The notes beneath the pieces were generated by a model. It was not told the DNA's origin. It saw only the letters and a list, made by a program, of their open reading frames with translations, and made no database searches. 64,000 nucleotides of DNA, taken from NCBI RefSeq assembly GCF_019200975.1, contig NZ_JAHTMR010000005.1, forward strand, positions 62,001 through 126,000. Direction: 5' to 3'. Position numbers and translations under genes: made by a program. Below are positions 17,092 through 24,521 of this stretch, piece after piece (position 1 is the first letter of the stretch; the number at the start of each line of letters is the position of its first letter). This DNA is from Pseudomonas sp. PD9R. Its GTDB lineage: Bacteria > Pseudomonadota > Gammaproteobacteria > Pseudomonadales > Pseudomonadaceae.

Positions 17092-18589
17092 GGAGCTGAT
17101 CCTTCAATACACGTTCGAAATGGCAACTCGATTGAACATAGCCTGAGTCGCGGAACAATTTGAGCGACGCCTGATTGCCGGGCAGCACCCGCGCCTCGAC
17201 AGCCGTCAGCTCAGGCCAGTAGCCGATTACGGCGTCCTCGCCACGGGCCAGCAGCGCCCTGCCCCAGCCCAGGCCGAAACGCCCCTCGAACAAATAGACC
17301 GATACTTCGGCCCGTGCTCCGTCGAGATCGTAGCGCAGCATCCCGACCGGGCCATCGACGAACTCGGCGATCAAGAGTAAACGCCGGGGATTGGTCAGGC
17401 TCGCGGCCAGCCAGGCCTGATGCGTTTCCCAGTCGATGCGTTCAGCGTTCGCCGACCAACGCCGCACCGTTTCGGCGTTACGCCCGTCGAACAACAAGCG
17501 TGAATCCTCGATCGTCGCCCGCCGCACCCTCAAACTCGACCCGGCCAGGGCCGCCGCAAATCGACGGGCTCCCAGACCATCCACCAGGCACCGCGACTGC
17601 TTGGCCAGGCTTCGACGCAAACTGACATTGCTCAGCAAAAAACCAGCGGCCTGGCGTAGACACTCAACATCCACCTCGTCGCTGGTCCCCAGGTACACAT
17701 GCCCCCCGGCGGCGGCCAGGCGTTCGGCATTGGCTTGCTGATTCCCCGCCACCGCAATGCAGATCGTCGGCAACCCCAGCACGGCGCGCTCCCAGCTGGT
17801 TCCACCGCCAGCACCGATGAACAGGTCGGCCTGGGCCATCAAGGACGCGAAGTCGCTGACATAGGTTTGCAATCGCCACTGGGGACGTTGCGCCGCCATG
17901 ACCTGCATCTGCGCCAGGGCCGGGTTGGCGGTGCCGGCGATAAAATCCACTTCCAGCTCGCTGAAATCCGCCAGCGCACGCATGGCCTTCCAGGTTTCGC
18001 CGGCGCTATCGAAGCCGCCGAAATTCACCAGCACCCGGCTCGGGCGAGTCCTTTGTGGCAAAGGAGCACGGCGAAACTCATCACGAATCAACGCATAGCG
18101 TGGACCGAACAACTGACGGCAGGGGTTCAAAGAGCGCTGTGCGTAGGCCGGATCGCCGGCGGTGAGATTCTGGTCGAACAGCACGTCCACCGCGTGTTTG
18201 CGATTGTTCAGGTCATCGATCGCGGCAATGTGCCGCGCCCATTGCCGGGCTGCAGTCTGCCAGCGGTGATCGAGACCGTAGTGGTCGACCACGATCCAGT
18301 CGAAGAGCGGCTCCAGCGCCAGGCCAACGTTCAGGGCTTCGATATCCGCCTGCCAAGGCAATAGCGCTTCGATCCCCAGTTGCGGATTTTCCCCGGCGTA
18401 TTGGGCAGGTAGAACAACCGCACGAAAACCTTCGCCCTCCAGCCGCGCCAAGGAATTGCCAGGCAGCGCCCGACAGGCGAATACCACCTCGGCACCACTG
18501 TCGCGCAGCGCGTGGGCTAGCGTCAGGCAGCGCGCCACATGTCCGCTGCCAATGGCCGGCGACGCATCAGCACGAATCAATACCCTCAT
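17084..18589 (-). CDS. pseG: PseG-PseH fusion: UDP-sugar hydrolase plus GNAT acetyltransferase
   Basis: The 501 residues have two parts. Residues 1-340 are PseG, which removes UDP from UDP-2,4-diacetamido-2,4,6-trideoxy-altropyranose: the N-terminal GSGHVARC carries His17, the catalytic position in the Campylobacter enzyme, and FIGAGGGTSWERAVLGLP lies in the second lobe. Residues 353-501 are a GNAT domain (AEVSVYLF, the GLGWGRALL pyrophosphate loop, LPGNQASLKLFRDSGY), the fold of PseH, which N-acetylates the 4-amino group just before PseG acts. Since no separate pseH exists in the island, this domain probably supplies it. It overlaps pseF by 4 bp and pseI by 8 bp. Confidence 0.92.
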   Translation of the reverse strand: MRVLIRADASPAIGSGHVARCLTLAHALRDSGAEVVFACRALPGNSLARLEGEGFRAVVLPAQYAGENPQLGIEALLPWQADIEALNVGLALEPLFDWIVVDHYGLDHRWQTAARQWARHIAAIDDLNNRKHAVDVLFDQNLTAGDPAYAQRSLNPCRQLFGPRYALIRDEFRRAPLPQRTRPSRVLVNFGGFDSAGETWKAMRALADFSELEVDFIAGTANPALAQMQVMAAQRPQWRLQTYVSDFASLMAQADLFIGAGGGTSWERAVLGLPTICIAVAGNQQANAERLAAAGGHVYLGTSDEVDVECLRQAAGFLLSNVSLRRSLAKQSRCLVDGLGARRFAAALAGSSLRVRRATIEDSRLLFDGRNAETVRRWSANAERIDWETHQAWLAASLTNPRRLLLIAEFVDGPVGMLRYDLDGARAEVSVYLFEGRFGLGWGRALLARGEDAVIGYWPELTAVEARVLPGNQASLKLFRDSGYVQSSCHFERVLKDQLHD

Positions 18590-19296
18590 GAATCAAACTC
18601 TCCACCCGCTTTCAGCGCACTGTAGAGGTATTCGGCACGCCGCCAATCTTCTTCCGTATCGATGTCCTGAACCAGATGCCTGGGCAAGATCACCGGCAGG
18701 CTTTTTTCCGAATACAAGACGTCCCCCCGTTGCCACGCCGCGCTGCGCCCCCAGTAAAACTGCCCGGCGTCCTGAAAGGCTGGGGGCAGGTCCTGGGAGC
18801 GAGTCTGTCGATGCTCTGGATAGATGGGCAACAGCGCACCCTGTCCATCCAGCATCAAGGCACGCTGGATGGGAAAGCCGAACTCACAGACCGAAAAAGC
18901 AAAGGACTTCTCAGGGTTCTGCTCCAGCAACTCAAGACCCTGACACAAATACCGGGCTTGCAACAAAGGCGCAGTGGCATAGATACAACAGGCAAAATCG
19001 AACGACCGGCCCTGTCCCTTCAATGTTTCAACCGCATGGGCGATCACCGCCGCCGTCCCGGCGAAATCATCGGCCAGTGCCACCGGACGCATAAAAGGCA
19101 CCTGCGCCCCATGGGCCAGGGCCAGCGTCGCGATCTCCTCATCATCGGTACTGACCACCACCTGCTGGAACAGCCCGGAGGCCAGGGCAACCCGTATTGA
19201 ATGGACAATCATCGGCTCGCCATGGAACGGCTTGAGATTCTTGCGCGGGATCCGCTTGCTACCGCCCCGGGCCGGGATGATTGCGATCGTACTCAA
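18586..19296 (-). CDS. pseF: Pseudaminic acid cytidylyltransferase PseF
   Basis: Activates pseudaminic acid with CTP to CMP-pseudaminic acid, the donor for flagellin glycosylation. The 236 residues start with the nucleotidyltransferase motif IIPARGGSKRIPRKN. They also have the STDDEEIA segment and the C-terminal DIDTEEDW motif of the NeuA/PseF family. Both neighbours overlap by 4 bp, giving a tight coupled operon. Confidence 0.95.
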   Translation of the reverse strand: MSTIAIIPARGGSKRIPRKNLKPFHGEPMIVHSIRVALASGLFQQVVVSTDDEEIATLALAHGAQVPFMRPVALADDFAGTAAVIAHAVETLKGQGRSFDFACCIYATAPLLQARYLCQGLELLEQNPEKSFAFSVCEFGFPIQRALMLDGQGALLPIYPEHRQTRSQDLPPAFQDAGQFYWGRSAAWQRGDVLYSEKSLPVILPRHLVQDIDTEEDWRRAEYLYSALKAGGEFDS

Positions 19297-19913
19297 GGAC
19301 GTTTTTCCAACAGGAACCAGTTGATATCGTCAGTAGGGAACTGCGGATCGCGGTGATAGCTGAAGCCATAGTCCAGCAGTTGCAAATCGCTGTAACGGTC
19401 GAGCATTTCACCGGCGAAATCACGCTTGAACAGCTTGCCGCCGTTACCGCGATAGAGCACCTCGACCGGCACCGGGTTGTAATATTCGCAGATCAGGATA
19501 TAGCGTCGACTCAGCTCATACAGTTGCGCGTAGGCCGCCGGCAGTAACTGCGGATCCAGGTGAATCAATACACCCTTGCTCAGAGTCAGCTGATAGGTGC
19601 GCTCTCGCGGATAGTCGAACAGGGAGCCGTGCCAGACATCAGCGATTTCCAGGGCCTGGGCTTGTGCTTGAGCACTGGCATTGATCTCGACACCCTGCAG
19701 GACACAATCGGGCAACAGTTGATGCAAGGCCTGCAGGTTGTTGCCGGTGTTGGTGCCCAACTCCAGCAGGCTCTCGATCCGCCCGGTACGGGCCAGGGCC
19801 TTGGCAAACAGCGCCAGGTTGGCCGCGATCAATGGCAGGCCCTGATTGCGGGCGACATACTGGTCGCCGAAGTCGCCACGCCAGAAGCGTTCTTGTTCGC
19901 TCAATTCACGCAT
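19293..19913 (-). CDS. Pseudaminic acid biosynthesis-associated methyltransferase
   Basis: Class I SAM-dependent methyltransferase of 206 residues with motif I LLELGTNTGNN near residue 50 and an acidic motif II (GVEINASA). It corresponds to a family repeatedly found inside pse operons and named for that context. It overlaps pseF by 4 bp and pseC by 8 bp. Methylation of the sugar or its acyl group is plausible; the actual acceptor cannot be read from the sequence. Confidence 0.85.
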   Translation of the reverse strand: MRELSEQERFWRGDFGDQYVARNQGLPLIAANLALFAKALARTGRIESLLELGTNTGNNLQALHQLLPDCVLQGVEINASAQAQAQALEIADVWHGSLFDYPRERTYQLTLSKGVLIHLDPQLLPAAYAQLYELSRRYILICEYYNPVPVEVLYRGNGGKLFKRDFAGEMLDRYSDLQLLDYGFSYHRDPQFPTDDINWFLLEKRP

Positions 19914-21111
19914 GTCTTACCCTTGAGTCTTCCGAAGGCACCTGGCCGACAATCCGTCGTAACTGCGCCACCACATAGTCTTGCTGCTCTTCGCTCAGCC
20001 CCGGAAACAACGGCAAGCTGATCGCTTCGTGGAAGTAGCGCTCAGCCTCGGGAAAATCTCCGTCAGTGAACCCCTGCTCGCGATAATAAGGCTGAAGATG
20101 CACAGGGATGTAATGCAGGTTCACACCAATCCCCGCAGCTCTCAGCGCATCAAAAACCTCTCGCTGAGTCGCCTCGATCAGATCGAACTTAAAGCGCACC
20201 ACGTAAAGGTGCCAGGCCGATTCTGCTCCCGGCTGGCCGAAAGGCACTGTCAGTGGCAACCCCGCCAGCAGGTGGTCGTAGCGTGCCGCCAGTTCACGTC
20301 GTCGGGCGATGAACTCATCGATCCGGGTCATCTGCGAAAGCCCGAGCGCCGCATGCAGATCGGTCATTCGATAATTAAACCCCAGCTCCAGTTGCTGGTA
20401 ATACCAGAGCCCCTGGGCAGGCGCCGTCATTTGCGCCGGGTCGCCGGTGATGCCATGGCTGCGCAGGCGCCGCAGCCGCGCGGCGAGCTCCGGATCATTG
20501 GTCAGGACCATCCCGCCCTCGGCCGAGGTCACGATCTTGACCGGGTGGAAACTGAAGATCGTCATCGCCGCATAAGCGCCACAACCCACCGGCCGCCCCC
20601 GATAAGAGGCGCCTATCGCGTGGGCAGCGTCCTCGATCAAGGTGAAGCCGTACCGCTCGGAGAGCGCGGCAATGGCGTGCATATCGCAACTCTGGCCTGA
20701 AAAAGCCACCGCGATGACCACCTTCGGCAATTGCCCCACTCGCTCGGCGGCCTCCAGCTTTTGTGCCAGCAGCCCCGCGTCGAGGTTCAGGGTCATTGGA
20801 TCGATGTCGACGAAATCCACTTCGGCGCCGCAGTAACGCCCGCAGTTAGCGGACGCCACGAAGGTATTGGGACTGGTCCAGAGACGATCACCCGCCCCCA
20901 GGCCCGCCGCCAGACAGGCAATGTGCAAGGCCGCCGTGGCATTGCAAACGGCGACCGCAAAGTCAGCCTGACAATGTTCGGCCACTGCGGTTTCAAAGCG
21001 CTCGATGGTCGGTCCCTGGGTCAACCAGGGAGACTTGAGCACCGTCACCACCGCGTCGATGTCCGCCTGATCGATGCTCTGGCAGCCATAGGGGATCTGA
21101 TAAGGAATCAT
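19906..21111 (-). CDS. pseC: PseC: UDP-4-amino-4,6-dideoxy-N-acetyl-L-altrosamine transaminase
   Basis: PLP-dependent aminotransferase of the DegT/DnrJ/EryC1 family, 401 residues, that aminates the keto-sugar made by PseB. The N-terminal IPYGCQSIDQADIDAV is PseC-like, and the PLP lysine is Lys192 in SFHPVKIVTSAEGG. Its ATG overlaps by 4 bp the stop of a 21-codon ORF with a strong ribosome binding site. No pseB precedes it, although pseB normally lies directly upstream of pseC. Confidence 0.93.
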   Translation of the reverse strand: MIPYQIPYGCQSIDQADIDAVVTVLKSPWLTQGPTIERFETAVAEHCQADFAVAVCNATAALHIACLAAGLGAGDRLWTSPNTFVASANCGRYCGAEVDFVDIDPMTLNLDAGLLAQKLEAAERVGQLPKVVIAVAFSGQSCDMHAIAALSERYGFTLIEDAAHAIGASYRGRPVGCGAYAAMTIFSFHPVKIVTSAEGGMVLTNDPELAARLRRLRSHGITGDPAQMTAPAQGLWYYQQLELGFNYRMTDLHAALGLSQMTRIDEFIARRRELAARYDHLLAGLPLTVPFGQPGAESAWHLYVVRFKFDLIEATQREVFDALRAAGIGVNLHYIPVHLQPYYREQGFTDGDFPEAERYFHEAISLPLFPGLSEEQQDYVVAQLRRIVGQVPSEDSRVRHA

Positions 21112-21173
21112 AAATGCGGCTCCGCGCGTGGACCCGCAAGCTGATCCACAGGCCTGGAGACAAGATTGAACAT
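21108..21173 (-). CDS. 21-codon ORF translationally coupled to pseC
   Basis: ATG at 21173 is preceded by AAAAGGAGTCACGGC, one of the best ribosome binding sites in the window. The ORF ends in an ATGA overlap with pseC. The peptide begins MFN, as PseB proteins commonly do, and then shows no resemblance to anything known. It may be a leader that feeds ribosomes to pseC, or the 5' scar of a deleted pseB. Too short to be sure that it is made. Confidence 0.5.
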   Translation of the reverse strand: MFNLVSRPVDQLAGPRAEPHL

Positions 21174-21203
21174 GCCGTGACTCCTTTTAGCGATCACCCA
21201 GAC

Positions 21204-24128
21204 CTAAACCAGTAACTGCGCCCAATCCACACCGGACACCTCACCGAGCGTAAAAGCCTTGCCGGTCGATACAAGGTTCTTGTTGTACGCCTGGTCACTC
21301 TCGAACGCAGCGGCCCACTTCTCACGAAGCGCAGCAAGCGCTTGCGGCGCTTGCGACATTTCACCTGGATGAATGACCTGAACCAGCGGCGTCCATACAG
21401 TCAGGTAACCCGCCTGGCCGGCCTTGAGGCATAGATCGACGTCGCTCATCCCGTCGGCGAAGGACACGCCGTCCAGGCCGCCCAAGGCGTCGAACAACGC
21501 TTTACGCACCATCAGACACGCCTTCGATACAGCCGAATAGTTCTGCTCCAAAGCCAACCGGTGCATGTAGCCATTGGTGTCGTGTTTCTCGCCGACAAAG
21601 GCTGAGCCCACGACACCATTCATGCCAAGAATCAGGCCGGCCTGGGTGACCTTGCCATCACGGTCGATCAACTTGGGACCGACCACGCCGACTTCCGGGC
21701 GCTGTGCGTGATTGAGCAGCGACTCAAGCCAGTTTGGGTTGACCACTTCACTGTCGGCGGCCAACAACACCAGGTATTCGCCTCGCGCCTGCTGACTGGC
21801 AGCGTTGAACAACGCCGGAACACTCATCTGCTGATCGGTTCGCAGAATGCTGACTTTCGGATGCTGATAAATACCCAGCCAGTCGTTGACCTCGGCCGAC
21901 TGATTCTGGTTAACCGCAATCACGACTTCGTACTGGGTGTAGCGGGAACGCAACAGGACACCTTGCAAGCACTGTTGCAAGGCGGACAGATCGTCCCCGG
22001 CCGGCACGATGATCGAAACCAGCGGACGCTCGCTATGGCGGTAATCGATCTGATAAGTGCCTGGCACCGTCGAAGTAATCTTGGCCTTGTAGCCACGATT
22101 GCCCAGGTGGCGCAGCAACGTCAGGCGCTCATCGGCGTTTTCTTCCAGCGTCGGCGCCTGGGTAATCAGCAGCGGTTCGTCCAGGTGCGCCAGCCCGTTG
22201 AGGCCGCCCTGCTCGATGATGCGCAGCAACAAGTCGAATTCCAGGGCCTTGCTGAAGTCCGCAGAATAACCGCCAGCTTCTACCAGCACCTCACGGCGTA
22301 TCAGCCAATGGCGTGACATCATCGCCGGGAAACTTTGCAGCAGGTCAAGATTGAAGCCCGGTCGGAACACATCCACCAGCGAACCATTGGCCTGACGCTG
22401 GATTTCATCTGTCGCCACCGCACGACATTGCGGCGCCTCCAACAGTTCCAGGCTCGCACGCAGCAAGCCACCGGCGGTGAACTCGTCACCCGCTTCGGCC
22501 AGCAGCAGCCAATCGCAAGACGACTGACGAGTACTCTGATTCAGTTTGTCGACGTAATTCCCCTGGGTGACCCGGACAAAGTGCAGAGTGTTTTGCGCCG
22601 TCGTCGCCGCCAACGGTTCGCCGGTGGTGAAGACCACGATCTTGAACGCCTTGCAATGCCCCTCCAGAAGACTGTCGAGGGTCACCTGCAATTTGCCGAC
22701 ATCGTTCTCCAGGTCGAGGATCAGGATGCCGAACTGCGGGCCGCCGTGCTGGACCGCCAGATGCCGGGCGATGGCCTCTCGCTGCCCGGCGTCCGGCTCT
22801 CGCGCCTCCAGCCACTTGAGTAAACGCCCGGATAGCGTGGAATCGAATGTCTGGCGGATGAGCTGAGGCGGGAGCGTATCCAGGCGCTCGGCCCAGGCGA
22901 CCATCTTTTGCGCCTCTTCTTCCTCACCAAGACCTTGCAACTGGCCCACCAGGCACTTGATCACGTGCCGGTTGAACATATTGAAATCGTGGGCACTCCA
23001 CAGACGGTCGACGACACTCTCAGGCGTATCGTTGTTGCGTGCACGCATCAAGTCGTACTGATGGGTCCACACCCCTTCAAGCTGCTGTAGCTGAACACGT
23101 CCCGCTGGCATCGCATGGAGCAGAAACTCAATGTGGGTCAACTGATCGAAAAAGGTCTGGTTATAAAAGGGCATTTCGACGTACTGCTTGGGCGCGAAAC
23201 GTCGCTCTGGCACTTTCAAGGCTCTGTTCCAGTGGGACTCGAAAATGATTTCGGCCGTCAGCGCCTTCCCCGTTCTCAGGCTGTCGGCCATCGCTTCGAA
23301 ACACTGAAGCGCGAATTGTTTGCCCTGCTCCGGCTCCAGCTCAGCAATCTCGGTGGGCAGCGCCGCCAGGAACTCGGCAAAAGCCTCACGCTCAGCCACT
23401 GACTTGGCATCGGTGAAGGTGAGCGAGTGATACACATCGGTCTTGTGCTCCGACTGCATGTAGTTGATCTCACGCACCACGTACGGCATCGGCAGAATCC
23501 GTGCCTTGGCCCGGGCCAGCATGTAGTACGAGTGGCCGATTTCCTGCCACTCGAACTTCGCGTCATGGGGCATGGCCGCATACCAGTCGCGAAACAGCGA
23601 GGTACGGTGAACGGCATAGAAGGGCGGAATGAACTGGCCCATGAAGTCCAGCACACGGTCCTGGGCCCGCTCGGACGAATAGTCTTCGCAGACTTTCTTG
23701 TCGCGGCGGTAGTAGGTCACGCTACCCGCCAGCGCCAGGTACATCAGGCAGTAGCCATGGCACATGCCGTAGTCCTGGTTCGCCTCCAGAAACGCCACCG
23801 ACTCTTTCAGTGACTCATGCACGAGGAAATCATCGTCCGCGGCAAACACGATATACGGTGTAGTGACCTGATCGATGCCGTAGACGACCTTGGCCTGGGC
23901 ATCCCAGTAGCCAAACTGTGGCAGGTGCAGATAATCGACGTTCGGAAAAGCGTCGGCAACCCCCTCGCTTGCCTGGGTCGAGGAGTCCAACACAATGATC
24001 CGGCAAGGCAAGGGACTGTAGAACTGCAACGCCCTGCGCAAGAATGCGGGCCTGTTATGGGTGATCAACACCACCGTCAACTGCTCGTTCAGTGGTAAAG
24101 CGTGTTCAGAACCGTACTTGCCTTGCAT
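21204..24128 (-). CDS. Multidomain flagellin glycosyltransferase (Fgt-like)
   Basis: The 974 residues contain an N-terminal GT2-like domain (about 15-260: VVLITHNRPAFLRRAL, then FAADDDFLV as the DxD metal site) of the TIGR00180 type. A helical linker follows, then a degenerate central GT2 domain (about 470-680) and a C-terminal GT2 domain (about 700-940: PLVSIIVPAGDDLSALQQCL). Large multi-GT proteins beside fliC glycosylate flagellin in P. syringae (Fgt1/Fgt2). A FliA-type promoter lies directly upstream at 24141-24167, tying expression to late flagellar genes. Sugar specificity is unknown. Confidence 0.85.
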   Translation of the reverse strand: MQGKYGSEHALPLNEQLTVVLITHNRPAFLRRALQFYSPLPCRIIVLDSSTQASEGVADAFPNVDYLHLPQFGYWDAQAKVVYGIDQVTTPYIVFAADDDFLVHESLKESVAFLEANQDYGMCHGYCLMYLALAGSVTYYRRDKKVCEDYSSERAQDRVLDFMGQFIPPFYAVHRTSLFRDWYAAMPHDAKFEWQEIGHSYYMLARAKARILPMPYVVREINYMQSEHKTDVYHSLTFTDAKSVAEREAFAEFLAALPTEIAELEPEQGKQFALQCFEAMADSLRTGKALTAEIIFESHWNRALKVPERRFAPKQYVEMPFYNQTFFDQLTHIEFLLHAMPAGRVQLQQLEGVWTHQYDLMRARNNDTPESVVDRLWSAHDFNMFNRHVIKCLVGQLQGLGEEEEAQKMVAWAERLDTLPPQLIRQTFDSTLSGRLLKWLEAREPDAGQREAIARHLAVQHGGPQFGILILDLENDVGKLQVTLDSLLEGHCKAFKIVVFTTGEPLAATTAQNTLHFVRVTQGNYVDKLNQSTRQSSCDWLLLAEAGDEFTAGGLLRASLELLEAPQCRAVATDEIQRQANGSLVDVFRPGFNLDLLQSFPAMMSRHWLIRREVLVEAGGYSADFSKALEFDLLLRIIEQGGLNGLAHLDEPLLITQAPTLEENADERLTLLRHLGNRGYKAKITSTVPGTYQIDYRHSERPLVSIIVPAGDDLSALQQCLQGVLLRSRYTQYEVVIAVNQNQSAEVNDWLGIYQHPKVSILRTDQQMSVPALFNAASQQARGEYLVLLAADSEVVNPNWLESLLNHAQRPEVGVVGPKLIDRDGKVTQAGLILGMNGVVGSAFVGEKHDTNGYMHRLALEQNYSAVSKACLMVRKALFDALGGLDGVSFADGMSDVDLCLKAGQAGYLTVWTPLVQVIHPGEMSQAPQALAALREKWAAAFESDQAYNKNLVSTGKAFTLGEVSGVDWAQLLV

Positions 24129-24521
24129 AACGTGTCCCCAGAATCGGCGAATCGCCCGATGAACTTAACAATGATGTTTTTGCCACAACGGCGGCGTGGT
24201 GAAACTTGTCCCACCCAGTGACCATTGATGTGCCAGAGAATTGGCTCGGACCTGAAGTACAACGCTTCAAGCCAGGCGGGCAGCCTTCTGGCCGCGCCGA
24301 AAATGCACGATTTATGGCGATATTGGGGAGACCTGCAGGAAGCGCGCCACCTCGGATTGCCCGAAACGGTAAAGTCTGTCGTAGCTGCCGCCTGGCTGCT
24401 TAAGGCCGCCAGACGGTCACGGATAGCACGAACATACCTCGTTGAACGGTTGCGATGACGAACGCTTCGTCCGAGCCAGGTCCGGACCGATAGCAGCCTG
24501 GCGGCTAAAGGCGGTTTATTG
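24129..24521. other. 393-bp gap between the two glycosyltransferase genes
   Basis: Contains the FliA-type promoter at its left end. On the plus strand there is an ORF at 24225-24458 whose last 51 codons (from ATG 24303, MHDLWRYWGDLQEARHLGLP onward) read like a protein C-terminus rich in Ala, Leu and Arg. No ribosome binding site or family was recognised. It may be a gene remnant. Confidence 0.35.
24141..24167 (-). promoter_or_regulatory. Candidate sigma-28 (FliA) promoter of the glycosyltransferase gene
   Basis: The minus strand reads TAAGTTCA-N11-GCCGATTC, against TAAAGTTT-N11-GCCGATAA, with exact spacing and the GCCGAT core of the -10 intact. The -10 ends 12 bp from the ATG at 24128, so the transcript would have a very short leader. 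Confidence 0.65.
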
